Notes under the pieces: model-generated
The model's input: the letters and a program-made list of their open reading frames with translations, nothing else
What the model was told of the DNA's origin: nothing
Databases searched by the model: none
Assembly (NCBI RefSeq): GCF_027594865.1
Contig: NZ_CP089391.1
Coordinates: 8,090,501 to 8,154,500, forward strand
Source: Bradyrhizobium xenonodulans
GTDB lineage: Bacteria; Pseudomonadota; Alphaproteobacteria; Rhizobiales; Xanthobacteraceae
Length of the DNA: 64,000 nt
Direction: 5' to 3'
Part shown: positions 8,875 to 17,189 of the stretch, piece by piece
Position numbering within the stretch: the stretch's first letter is position 1
Layout of the letters: each line of letters begins with the position of its first letter
Program-made: the position numbers and the translations under genes

Positions 8875-10134
8875 TTACTGGTAACCCTTGGGGAACGGAT
8901 CCGGCTCGACGAGATCGGCGGTCTCGTAGATCAGCTCGAACTGGCCATCGAGCTTGGCGCGGCCCACCCGGGTCTTCGACCAGAGGTGATGGTTCTCGTG
9001 GATGCGCACGTAGCCTTCGGGGGCGCCCTTGAACTCGACGCCGGGCGAAGCCGCCGCGATCTTGTCGACGTCGAAGGAGCCGGCCTTCTCCACCGTCAAC
9101 TTCCACAGCCACGGGCCGAGATAGGCAGCCTGGGTGACGTCTCCGATCACGGTCTTTTCGCCCCACGCCTTCTTGAACGCGGGCACGAACGTCTTGTTGT
9201 TCGGATTGTCGAGCGACTGGAAGTACTTCATGCAGGCATAGGCGCCCGCAATGTTCTCGCCGCCGATGCCGTCGATCTCGTCTTCAGTGACCGAGATCGT
9301 CAGCAGCGCCTGCTTGGACAGGTCGATGCCGGCCGCCTTGAGCTGCTTGTAGAAGGCGACGTTCGAGCCGCCGACGACGTCGGTGAAGATCACGTCGGGC
9401 TTGGTCAGCTTGATCTTGTTGATGACCGAGTTGAACTGGGTGCTGCCGAGCGCATAATACTCCTCGCCGACGACCTTGCCCTTCAGCACGTTCTCGACGT
9501 GCTTGCGCGCGATCTTGTTCGAGGTACGCGGCCAGATATAGTCGGAGCCGATGAAGAAGAACGACTTCGCGCCCTTCTCCTTGGCAATCCAGTTCAGGCC
9601 GGCGAGAATCTGCTGGGTCGCTTCCTGGCCGGTGTAGATCACGTTCTTGGACTGCTCGAGGCCTTCGTAGAAGGTCGGGTAATAGAGCATGCCGTTATAC
9701 TGCTCCATGACCGGCAGCACGGCCTTGCGCGAGGCCGAGGTCCAGCAGCCCATGATCGCCGCGACCTTGTCGTTGACCAGCAGCTTCTTGGCCTTTTCCG
9801 CAAAGGTCGGCCAGTCGCTGGCGCCGTCCTCCTGGATGAACTTGATCTTGCGCCCGAGCACGCCGCCCATGGCGTTGATCTGCTCGATGGCGAGCTTTTC
9901 GGCCTCGATCGAGCCGGTCTCGGAGATGGCCATGGTGCCGGTGGCCGAGTGCAGGATGCCGACCGTCACCTCGGTGTCGGTGACCGCAAGACCCGTGGTG
10001 TTGACCGCCGAGGTCGCCGGCGTCTGTGCAAACGACGCCTTCGGCAGCATCGTGATGGCAGGCAGGGCGGCCATTCCCATCAATAGTTTGCGCCGGAGCG
10101 GCGACAACAGGCCCTTGTTGGCTTCGTTTGACAT
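8875..10134 (-). CDS. urtA: Urea/short-chain amide ABC transporter substrate-binding protein UrtA
   Basis: A 419-residue periplasmic binding protein of the Leu/Ile/Val-binding fold, first gene of the operon. The N-terminus MSNEANKGLLSPLRRKLLMG has Arg-Arg at 14-15 followed by a hydrophobic stretch and SFAQ near 36, consistent with a Tat-type or general signal peptide. Family landmarks include VGILHSATGTMAISE, the GGVLGRKI strand, GCWTSASRKAVLP and YPTFYEGLEQS, which are typical of UrtA and FmdD rather than of amino acid binders. An upstream ATG at 10236 would add 34 residues unlike a signal peptide and would run over the promoter region, so 10134 is preferred. Because the operon encodes formamidase and amidase, the ligand may be urea, formamide or acetamide; sequence reading alone cannot separate these. 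Confidence 0.93.
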   Translation of the reverse strand: MSNEANKGLLSPLRRKLLMGMAALPAITMLPKASFAQTPATSAVNTTGLAVTDTEVTVGILHSATGTMAISETGSIEAEKLAIEQINAMGGVLGRKIKFIQEDGASDWPTFAEKAKKLLVNDKVAAIMGCWTSASRKAVLPVMEQYNGMLYYPTFYEGLEQSKNVIYTGQEATQQILAGLNWIAKEKGAKSFFFIGSDYIWPRTSNKIARKHVENVLKGKVVGEEYYALGSTQFNSVINKIKLTKPDVIFTDVVGGSNVAFYKQLKAAGIDLSKQALLTISVTEDEIDGIGGENIAGAYACMKYFQSLDNPNNKTFVPAFKKAWGEKTVIGDVTQAAYLGPWLWKLTVEKAGSFDVDKIAAASPGVEFKGAPEGYVRIHENHHLWSKTRVGRAKLDGQFELIYETADLVEPDPFPKGYQ

Positions 10135-10206
10135 GAGCACCCCACTTTTTGTTCGAGGACACGCGATTGGTGCCGTGAGGATGGCTCGGATTTGTGCAGC
10201 GCAAGC

Positions 10207-10224
10207 ATACGCAAGATCGCGTAT
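10207..10224. promoter_or_regulatory. Perfect dyad between divergent urtA and the sensor kinase gene
   Basis: ATACGC and GCGTAT are separated by the 6-nt AAGATC, an 18-bp interrupted palindrome centred in the divergent intergenic region. TATACT overlaps its right arm on the plus strand, and the left arm gives TATGCT on the minus strand. Size and position suit an operator for the neighbouring LuxR-type regulator, which is an inference. Confidence 0.5.
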
Positions 10225-10254
10225 ACTGCACCGCAAAATACCGACGTAGGCTTT

Positions 10255-10269
10255 TGGTACGGGATTTGC
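10255..10269 (+). promoter_or_regulatory. Sigma-54 (RpoN)-like -24/-12 promoter for the sensor kinase gene
   Basis: The sequence TGGTACG-N4-TTGC agrees with the RpoN consensus TGGCACG-N4-TTGC at all but one defined position, with GG and GC at exactly the required spacing. Transcription would start near 10281, leaving a leader of about 20 nt before the GTG at 10303. This supports that start codon and suggests nitrogen-dependent control. Confidence 0.65.
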
Positions 10270-10302
10270 GAGGGCTCCGGGTCAGTATCGGGAGTGGGGT
10301 TA

Positions 10303-13300
10303 GTGGCAGGGCGGCAGCGAATAGACCGCGTCAGGCGCCAGTATAATCAATGGGTCGCCAACCAGACGCTGGAAGACTACGCGCTGCGCTTCACCGCCAA
10401 GAGCGCGCGCCGCTGGTCTGCCGCCCGCGTCGCCAACACCGCGCTCGGCGCCATCTCCTTTCTGGCGCTGGAAGCGATCGGCGGCACCATCACGCTGAAC
10501 TACGGCGTCACCAATGCCAGCGCCGCGATCCTCGTCGTCTCCATCATCATCTTCTTTTGCGGCGTGCCGATTGCCTATTACGCAGCCAAATGCGGCATCG
10601 ACATTGACCTGCTCACCCGGGGCGCAGGCTTCGGCTATATCGGCTCGACCGTCACATCGCTGATCTACGCCTCCTTCACCTTCATCTTCTTCGCCATCGA
10701 GGCGGTGATCCTGGCCACCGCGCTGGAGATGTGCTTCGGCATTCCGCGCCCGATCGGCTACCTCATCAGCGCCGTGGCGATCATCCCGCTCGTCACCTAC
10801 GGCATCACGCTGATCAGCCGCTTCCAGCTCTGGACGCAGCCGATCTGGATCATCCTGCACATCCTGCCCTTTGCCGCGATCGCCTGGGCCAATCCCTACT
10901 CGTTCGCGGAATGGCGCAAATTCGCCGGCGAGCACGGCGACGCGAGCGGGCATTTCGACCTGCTGCTGTTCGGTGTCGCATCCTCCGTGGTGTTCTCGCT
11001 GGTGGCGCAGATCGGCGAGCAGGTCGACTTCCTCAGATTCCTGCCGCGCGACCGCCGAACGTCGCGAACCTCGTGGTGGATCGCCCTGCTGATCGCGGGC
11101 CCCGGCTGGATCATCTTCGGCGCGCTGAAATTGCTGCTGGGCTCATTTCTCGCCTTCTTTGCGCTAAGCCACGGCCTCTCCGGCGAGCTCGCCGCCGAGC
11201 CCGCGCACATGTATCTCGAGGCGTTTCGCTACGTGCTGTCGCAGCCGGACATGGCGCTGGCGCTCACCGGCACGTTCGTGATCCTGTCGCAGATCAAGAT
11301 CAACGTCACCAACGCCTATGCGGGCTCGATCGCCTGGTCGAATTTCTTCTCGCGTCTGACGCACAGCCACCCCGGCCGCGTGGTGTGGCTGGTGTTCAAC
11401 GTCATGGTGGCGCTGCTGCTGATGGAGATCGGCGTCTACAAGGCACTGGAGCAGACGCTGGCGCTCTATTCCAACGTCGCGATCGCCTGGGTCGGCGCGC
11501 TGGTCGCCGATCTCGTCGTCAACAAGCCGCTCGGCCTGCGCCCGCCGCAGATGGAGTTCAAGCGCGCCCATCTCTACGACATCAATCCAGTCGGCGTCGG
11601 CGCCATGACGATCGCGACCATCGTCTCGATCGCAGCGTTCTACGGCCTGTTCGGCCCGACCATGAAGGCGCTCGCCGCCTTCGTCGCGCTGACGGTGGCC
11701 TTCGTCACGGCGCCCGTCATCGCCTGGCTCACCGACGGCAAATATTACATCGCGCGCAAACCGAAGAAGAGCTGGGCCAATATCGAGGCGATTCAGTGCT
11801 GCATTTGCGAGCACAGCTTCGAGCCTGAGGACACCACCTCCTGCCCGGCCTATGCCGGCCCGATCTGCTCGCTGTGCTGCTCGCTCGATGCGCGCTGCCA
11901 CGATCTCTGCAAGCCGCATGCACGGGCGCAGGTCCAGTTCGCCGACGCGCTCAGCAGGATCTTGCCGCAGCCGATCTATCAGCGGATCAACTCGCAGTTC
12001 GGCCACTATGTCGGCGTGTTCGTGGTCTCGGCCGGCCTCGTCGCGCTGGTGCTGGGACTGATCTATCTGCAGACCTCGGCGAGCGTGCCTGGCGAGAATT
12101 CGCTCGTCTCGAACGTGCTGTGGAACGTGTTTTTCTCGCTCAGCATCATCATCGGCGTGGTGGCCTGGCTGTTCGTGCTGGCGCAGCAGAGCCGCCGGGC
12201 CGCCGAGGCCGAGACGCGGCGGCAGACCGCGCTTCTGATCCAGGAAATCGACGCCCACAAGCGTACCGACGCCGAGCTCCAGCGCGCCAAGGAGGTGGCC
12301 GAATCCGCCAACCTCGCCAAGAGCCGCTACGTCGTCGGTCTCAGCCACGAGCTGCGCTCGCCGCTGAACGCCATCAGCGGCTATGCCCAGCTCCTGGAGC
12401 AGGATTCGACGCTTCTCACCAAGCCGCGCGACCAGGTCCGCGTCGTCCGCCGCAGCGCCGATCACCTCTCCGGCCTGATCGACGGCATCCTGGACATCTC
12501 CAAGATCGAGGCCGGGCGACTGTATCTGTCGCGGGACGAGGTCCGCGTGAGCGAATTCCTCGACCAGCTCGTCGGCATGTTCCGTCTCCAGGCCGCCGCC
12601 AAGGGCATCGACTTCGTGTTCAGGCGCCCCGCGCATTTGCCGGTCGTGGTCTATGCCGACGAGAAACGGCTGCGTCAGGTGCTGATCAACCTGCTCTCCA
12701 ATGCGATCAAGTTCACCCAGACCGGCAGCGTGCAGTTCGTCGTGCATTACCGCAGTCCGGTTGCCGAGTTCGAGGTGATCGACACCGGACCCGGCATCCA
12801 GGGCGACGATCTCGAACGCATCTTCGCGCCGTTCGAACGGGGCGCACTCGGCGTCTCGCAGCCGCAGACCGGCACCGGGCTAGGCCTGACCATCAGCCGG
12901 CTGCTCGCCGGCGTGATGGGCGGCGACATCAAGGTCTTGAGCACGGTCGGCACCGGCTCTACGTTCAAGGTCAAGATCCTGCTGTCGGAGGTGACCAATC
13001 CGCAGCGCATCGCGCCGGTGGAGGCGCCGGTCTCCGGCTATCACGGCGCGCGCAAGACCATCCTCATCACCGACGACGACCCCGTGCACCGCGACCTCCT
13101 GCGCGAGGTGCTGACGCCGCTCGGCTTCATCCTGCTCAGCGCGCCCGACGGCCCCGGCTGTCTCGCACTGGCGCAGCATTGCCGGCCCGACCTGTTCCTG
13201 CTCGATATCTCCATGCCGGCCATGGACGGCTGGGCCGTGGCGGAGGCGTTGCGCGCGAGCGGTCATCATCAGGCACGGATCCTGATGGTATCGGCGAGCG

Positions 13301-13674
13301 CACTCGAGGCCCACGGTACGCCGCTGGCGCAGCCGTTCCACGACGGCTATCTGATGAAACCGATCGACATCCCGCGATTGCTGGAGACCATCCGCCAGCT
13401 CCTCAAGATCGAATGGCAGTACGGATCGGACGAGATCGAGGTGCCGTTCTGGCGGCCCGAGAGCGGATCAAGGCCGCCGGCGCGGCACATCGAGGCGCTG
13501 ATCGGGCTCGGCCAGATCGGCTACGTCAAGGGCATCCAGCTGAAGCTGGACGAGATCGGCAGCGAACACCCCGAGCATGCCGACTTCGTCGCCGAAATGC
13601 GGTCGCTGGTCGACCGCTTCGATCTCGACCAGTACATGGCCACATTGAAGACGTTGCATGCGCATGAGCATTGA
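10303..13674 (+). CDS. Hybrid histidine kinase with NCS1-permease-like sensor domain
   Basis: A fusion of about 1123 residues. Residues 20-490 read as a purine/cytosine-type NCS1 permease with about twelve membrane segments (ARVANTALGAISFLALEAIGG, then RGAGFGYIGS). Residues 498-545 form a module with nine Cys plus His (CCICEHSF, then CSLCCSLDARCHDLC). Two more membrane helices and a coiled segment lead to HisKA with phosphoacceptor His682 in GLSHELRSPLNAI. Next come an ATPase domain (NLLSNAIKF, DTGPGI, TGTGLGLTI) and a receiver with Asp968 in FLLDISMPAMDGW. A helical tail of about 80 residues closes the protein. GTG 10303 is preferred over TTG 10192 because a sigma-54-like promoter lies between them. 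It faces the amide/urea operon and overlaps its response regulator by 17 bp, so it probably senses a small nitrogen compound. The NCS1 call is by eye; an SLC5-type sensor as in CbrA is the alternative. Confidence 0.85.
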   Translation: MAGRQRIDRVRRQYNQWVANQTLEDYALRFTAKSARRWSAARVANTALGAISFLALEAIGGTITLNYGVTNASAAILVVSIIIFFCGVPIAYYAAKCGIDIDLLTRGAGFGYIGSTVTSLIYASFTFIFFAIEAVILATALEMCFGIPRPIGYLISAVAIIPLVTYGITLISRFQLWTQPIWIILHILPFAAIAWANPYSFAEWRKFAGEHGDASGHFDLLLFGVASSVVFSLVAQIGEQVDFLRFLPRDRRTSRTSWWIALLIAGPGWIIFGALKLLLGSFLAFFALSHGLSGELAAEPAHMYLEAFRYVLSQPDMALALTGTFVILSQIKINVTNAYAGSIAWSNFFSRLTHSHPGRVVWLVFNVMVALLLMEIGVYKALEQTLALYSNVAIAWVGALVADLVVNKPLGLRPPQMEFKRAHLYDINPVGVGAMTIATIVSIAAFYGLFGPTMKALAAFVALTVAFVTAPVIAWLTDGKYYIARKPKKSWANIEAIQCCICEHSFEPEDTTSCPAYAGPICSLCCSLDARCHDLCKPHARAQVQFADALSRILPQPIYQRINSQFGHYVGVFVVSAGLVALVLGLIYLQTSASVPGENSLVSNVLWNVFFSLSIIIGVVAWLFVLAQQSRRAAEAETRRQTALLIQEIDAHKRTDAELQRAKEVAESANLAKSRYVVGLSHELRSPLNAISGYAQLLEQDSTLLTKPRDQVRVVRRSADHLSGLIDGILDISKIEAGRLYLSRDEVRVSEFLDQLVGMFRLQAAAKGIDFVFRRPAHLPVVVYADEKRLRQVLINLLSNAIKFTQTGSVQFVVHYRSPVAEFEVIDTGPGIQGDDLERIFAPFERGALGVSQPQTGTGLGLTISRLLAGVMGGDIKVLSTVGTGSTFKVKILLSEVTNPQRIAPVEAPVSGYHGARKTILITDDDPVHRDLLREVLTPLGFILLSAPDGPGCLALAQHCRPDLFLLDISMPAMDGWAVAEALRASGHHQARILMVSASALEAHGTPLAQPFHDGYLMKPIDIPRLLETIRQLLKIEWQYGSDEIEVPFWRPESGSRPPARHIEALIGLGQIGYVKGIQLKLDEIGSEHPEHADFVAEMRSLVDRFDLDQYMATLKTLHAHEH

Positions 13675-14584
13675 GTCGAAGAAGCGCGATGTCGCGCTCG
13701 TTGTGGATGACTCTCCCGAAACGCTGCGGCTGCTCACCGACGCGCTCGACGGCGCCGGGATGACGGTGATGGTGGCGCTCGACGGCGCCGCCGCGATGCG
13801 CATCGTCGACCAGATCACCCCCGACATCGTGCTCTTGGATGCCGTGATGCCCGGCATCGACGGGTTCGAGACCTGCCGCCGCCTCAAGCGCGATGCGGGC
13901 TTGGCCAACGTCCCCGTGATTTTCATGACGGGTCTTGCCGAGACAGAGCACATCGTTCGCGGGCTGGAAGCCGGCGGCGTCGACTACGTGACGAAGCCGA
14001 TCGTGATCCAGGAGATGCTGGCGCGCATCCGCGTCCATCTCGGCAATGCCCGGCTGACCCAGAGCGCGCGCGCCGCGCTCGACGTCTCCGGCCGTTTCCT
14101 GTTCGCGGTCGACCGGCAGGGCAATTTGCTCTGGGCAACGCCGCAGGCGCAGAAGCTGCTGTCCGATCATCACGGCGTGCAGGCCGACGACTTCGTGCTG
14201 CCGCCCTCACTGCTGCAATGGCTGGAGCAGGCGAAAGGCAAGGGCAGCGCGAAGTCTCAGGCCGCGTCGCTGCCCGACAATCCGCAACTCCGGCTCTATT
14301 ACATGGGCGAAACCGCTCCGAACGAATTCCTGCTGCGGCTCTCCAAGGAATCCGGCACGGCGCTGCCGCCGGAATTCACCAGCGAGCTCGGCCTCACCAC
14401 CCGCGAAGGCGAGGTGCTGGCCTGGCTCAGCAAAGGCAAGACCAACCGCGACATCGCGCAGATCCTGGGCTTGAGCCCGCGCACGGTCGACAAGCATCTG
14501 GAGCAGATCTACGCCAAGCTCGGGGTGGAGAACCGGACCGCGGCGGCGGCGATCGCGACGAATGCGACGAGAAGGAATTCGTAA
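13658..14584 (+). CDS. LuxR/NarL-type response regulator, cognate to the NCS1-fused kinase
   Basis: A 308-residue DNA-binding response regulator. The receiver domain occupies about 10-130, with the acidic pair Asp17-Asp18, the phosphoacceptor Asp61 in DIVLLDAVMPGIDGF, Thr91 and Lys113. A linker of about 100 residues (130-240) has a PAS-like FAVDRQGNLLWATP stretch. The C-terminal GerE-type helix-turn-helix is at about 245-300 (LTTREGEVLAWLSKGKTNRDI, then SPRTVDKHLEQIYAKLG). Its start overlaps the kinase end by 17 bp, so the two are translationally linked and almost certainly one phosphorelay. The likely target is the urtA promoter across the divergent region. The start could also be the second ATG, 6 nt later. 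Confidence 0.9.
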   Translation: MRMSIESKKRDVALVVDDSPETLRLLTDALDGAGMTVMVALDGAAAMRIVDQITPDIVLLDAVMPGIDGFETCRRLKRDAGLANVPVIFMTGLAETEHIVRGLEAGGVDYVTKPIVIQEMLARIRVHLGNARLTQSARAALDVSGRFLFAVDRQGNLLWATPQAQKLLSDHHGVQADDFVLPPSLLQWLEQAKGKGSAKSQAASLPDNPQLRLYYMGETAPNEFLLRLSKESGTALPPEFTSELGLTTREGEVLAWLSKGKTNRDIAQILGLSPRTVDKHLEQIYAKLGVENRTAAAAIATNATRRNS

Positions 14585-14628
14585 GCGCCTGTGCGGGCGC
14601 GTTGTGCTGCCGCTCACCCAACCAACGG

Positions 14629-14664
14629 TGTCGTCCCGGGCTCGCTTCGCGCCCTGGGACGACA
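14629..14664. terminator. Hairpin between convergent genes
   Basis: TGTCGTCCC pairs with GGGACGACA (9 bp) around an inner GGGC/GCCC pairing. It lies between the end of the response regulator gene and the end of the monooxygenase gene and could terminate both. Similar sequence occurs near 20063-20108, so it may also be a dispersed repeat. Confidence 0.5.
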
Positions 14665-14706
14665 GCGGAGGATGGGGCGATCGTTATCGCCCCTCACACG
14701 ATCCCT

Positions 14707-16209
14707 TCACCCATACACAAACGCCGCGTCATCCATATCCGTCTTCGGGATCTCGTCCTTCTCGGTCCAGTAATCCTGGCTGTGTTGCCATTCCGGCTTG
14801 TCGCCGCGTTTGGGCAGCAGGTCCATGTTGCGCATCATGTAGCCGGGGTTGAAGTTCTCCGGATCGATCCAGGGCAGGATCGGCATGTTGTGGTCTTCGG
14901 GACGCAAGGCCACCTCGACTTTCTTTTTGCCCTTTGCCTTCATGTGACCGAGCAGCCGGCAGACGAAATCGGCAACGAGATCGACACGCAGGGTCCAGCT
15001 CGCACGGAAATAGCCGAACACCCAGACCATGTTCGGAACGCCCGTGAACATCATGCCGCGATAGGTCACGGTGTCGCCGAAGGCGAGCGGCTTGCCGTCG
15101 ATCTCGAAGGCGATGTCGCCGAGGGCTGCGAGATTGAAACCGGTCGCGGTGACGATGATGTCGGCGTCCAGCAGCTTGCCGGATTTGAGCTGGATGCCGT
15201 TCTCGACAAAGCATTCGATCTCGTCGGTGACGACCGAGGCTTTGCCGCTGGCAATGCCTTTGAACAAATCGGCATCGGGCACGAAGGCGATGCGCTGCCG
15301 CCACGGCCGGTAGCTCGGCGTGAAATGCGTCTCGACGTCGTAATCGGGACCGAGCACCGCGCTGATCTGGCCGATCAGCTCCTTCTTCACCTGCTCCGGC
15401 TTGGAGAGGCAGAGCTTTGTGAACGCATCCTGCTCGAACAGGATTTTTCTCCGAACGATCTCATGGATCCAGGCCTCGTCGACCTGGAGCCGGCGCAGTT
15501 CCTCCGCGATCTCGATCGCGTTGCGGCCCAGGCGGAAATAGGTCGGCGAGCGCTGCAGCATGGTGACATGCGCGCATTTGTCCGCGATGTTCGGCACCAG
15601 CGTGGCCGCGGTCGCGCCCGAGCCGATCACGACCACCTTCTTGTTCGCGAGGTCGATGTCATCAGGCCAGGTCTGCGGATGGACGATGCGGCCCTTGAAG
15701 CGATCCGTGCCCTTCCATTCCGGTGTGTAGCCTTCCGAATGGCGATAATAGCCTTGGCACATCCAGAGGAAGTTCGCGGTGAAGGTCTTTGCTTCCCCGG
15801 TATCGGTCGTGATCGCTTCGATGGTCCAGAGATTTTGCTCGCTCGACCAGCTCGCCGAATTGATCTGGTGCTTGTAGCGGATATGCCGAGCGATATCGTT
15901 CTCGTCGATCACCTCGTTCATGTAGGCGAGGATCTCGTCGGCGGTGGCGATCGGCGGCCCGACCCAGGGTTTGAAACTGTAGCCGAAGGTGTGGAGGTCA
16001 CTGTCCGAGCGGATGCCGGGATAGCGATGCGTGGTCCAGGTGCCGCCGAACGTCGCCTGCGTTTCGAGGATGACGTAGCTCGTGCCCGGCAGCTGCTTGT
16101 TGATGTGGTAGGCGCTGCCGATGCCGGAGATGCCGGCGCCGACGATCAGCACGTCGAAATGTTCAGAAGCCTGTTTGGCCGTGGCGTGACTGCGAACAGC
16201 GACATTCAT
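14707..16209 (-). CDS. Flavin-containing Baeyer-Villiger-type monooxygenase
   Basis: A 500-residue FAD- and NADPH-dependent monooxygenase, predicted to insert oxygen next to a ketone or to oxidise a heteroatom; the substrate is unknown. The FAD Rossmann motif GAGISG is at 24-29, and the Baeyer-Villiger fingerprint FKGRIVHPQTWPDD is at 171-184. The NADP motif GSGATA is at 196-201, and ATGFN lies near 360. The overall sequence is of the EthA/type I-like class, with the C-terminal half rich in Trp and aromatic residues (SYRPWRQR, GYFRASWTLRVD). It stands alone on the minus strand, converging with the response regulator gene, with no obvious pathway partner in the window. Confidence 0.88.
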   Translation of the reverse strand: MNVAVRSHATAKQASEHFDVLIVGAGISGIGSAYHINKQLPGTSYVILETQATFGGTWTTHRYPGIRSDSDLHTFGYSFKPWVGPPIATADEILAYMNEVIDENDIARHIRYKHQINSASWSSEQNLWTIEAITTDTGEAKTFTANFLWMCQGYYRHSEGYTPEWKGTDRFKGRIVHPQTWPDDIDLANKKVVVIGSGATAATLVPNIADKCAHVTMLQRSPTYFRLGRNAIEIAEELRRLQVDEAWIHEIVRRKILFEQDAFTKLCLSKPEQVKKELIGQISAVLGPDYDVETHFTPSYRPWRQRIAFVPDADLFKGIASGKASVVTDEIECFVENGIQLKSGKLLDADIIVTATGFNLAALGDIAFEIDGKPLAFGDTVTYRGMMFTGVPNMVWVFGYFRASWTLRVDLVADFVCRLLGHMKAKGKKKVEVALRPEDHNMPILPWIDPENFNPGYMMRNMDLLPKRGDKPEWQHSQDYWTEKDEIPKTDMDDAAFVYG

Positions 16210-16333
16210 TGTTGCTTCTTGCCTTGCTTGTTTTTGTGGCCGTCCTTGACTGGACGGCGCGTTTCCTCCGCGGCGGGCATGGTCGCCCGTCGCGCTTCCG
16301 CTTCAAAATGACATAGATCAAGCCGCGGTCAAA

Positions 16334-17110
16334 TCACAGCGCCGCACCCCAGCTCCGCGCGGTCTGCAATATCCAGTCGCGATAGAGCGTGAGCGGGGTG
16401 ACGCCGGTCAATCCGCCGCAGCCGGCGGCGTTGTTTGGCCCGGTCGACCAGCTGATGAGGCCGACGAGCACCGACCCGCTCGGCTTGTCCTCGAACACGG
16501 GACCGCCGGAATCGCCGGTGCAGGCGCCGATTCCGTCACGAACACCGTTGGTTACGGGATCGACCAGACGGATTTGAAGCGTGCCGGGCTGCCCCGTGGC
16601 AACGAGACCGGCTACGCGAATCATGCCGCCGCTCTTGCCGTCGCCGCTCACGGTGACGCCGATACCGGCGATGACGAAGCGGCCGCCGACCTGGATCGGA
16701 ATATTTGGTGCGCCGACGACGATTGTCGATTTTCCCTTGGGTGGAATTTCCAGTTGCAACAAGGCCACGTCGGCAGTGGCGCGATGCGATTGCATCGCCT
16801 GCATGTTGAAGCTCGGATGGATCGCGACGGTGCGCACGTTCAGCAATTGAGGCTGGCCGCCGGCGTCACGATCGACGATCTTGTAATCCGCACCCGGCTG
16901 CACGCAGTGAGCAACTGTCAGCACCAGCCTTGGGGCAATCAAGCTGCCGGTGCAGAAATTGCCGCGCGAGCCGACGATGGTGACGACTGCGCGCGCGACG
17001 CCATCGGTCTGCGGCGTGCCGCCGCCGACGATGGCGTGAGCGGGTGTGGCGAGGAGCAGCGCGGCTATGGCGAAAGTGACAAGCTTCTTCATGGGAACAT
17101 GCTTCGGCAT
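16334..17110 (-). CDS. Secreted trypsin-like serine protease (S1 family)
   Basis: A 258-residue secreted protease. A signal peptide starts at an internal Met (MKKLVTFAIAALLLATPAHA), so translation may begin at 17092 rather than at 17110. The mature part begins IVGGG, the typical trypsin N-terminus. The catalytic triad is complete: His68 in TVAHC, Asp114 in TADVALL and Ser201 in GDSGGP (numbering from 17110). Cys pairs around the His (FCTGSL, AHCV) and around the Ser (GACTGDSGG, AAGCGG) suggest disulphides in the periplasm or outside the cell. It is monocistronic on the minus strand, divergent from the HAD hydrolase gene. Its substrate cannot be read from the sequence. Confidence 0.88.
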   Translation of the reverse strand: MPKHVPMKKLVTFAIAALLLATPAHAIVGGGTPQTDGVARAVVTIVGSRGNFCTGSLIAPRLVLTVAHCVQPGADYKIVDRDAGGQPQLLNVRTVAIHPSFNMQAMQSHRATADVALLQLEIPPKGKSTIVVGAPNIPIQVGGRFVIAGIGVTVSGDGKSGGMIRVAGLVATGQPGTLQIRLVDPVTNGVRDGIGACTGDSGGPVFEDKPSGSVLVGLISWSTGPNNAAGCGGLTGVTPLTLYRDWILQTARSWGAAL

Positions 17111-17189
17111 CGGCGGGGATTGCTTCGGACTGGTCCTTGCCGATAGCGCATGCTAGCCCTCTTGGAAAGGAATTGACGAGGGGCGGATC

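Noticed and set aside
10135..10254. Sigma-54 promoter for urtA on the minus strand
   Set aside because: A GG-N10-GC spacing occurs within GGTGCAGTATACGC, but the other consensus positions do not match, so it was not called.
10192..10302. TTG at 10192 as start of the sensor kinase
   Set aside because: It would place the sigma-54-like promoter and the central dyad inside the coding region; the extra 37 residues do not look like part of an NCS1 permease. GTG 10303 is preferred.
11874..13667. Second long open frame in the same region as the kinase domain
   Set aside because: It is Arg/Pro-rich shadow sequence in another plus-strand frame; the main frame shows all HisKA, ATPase and receiver motifs.
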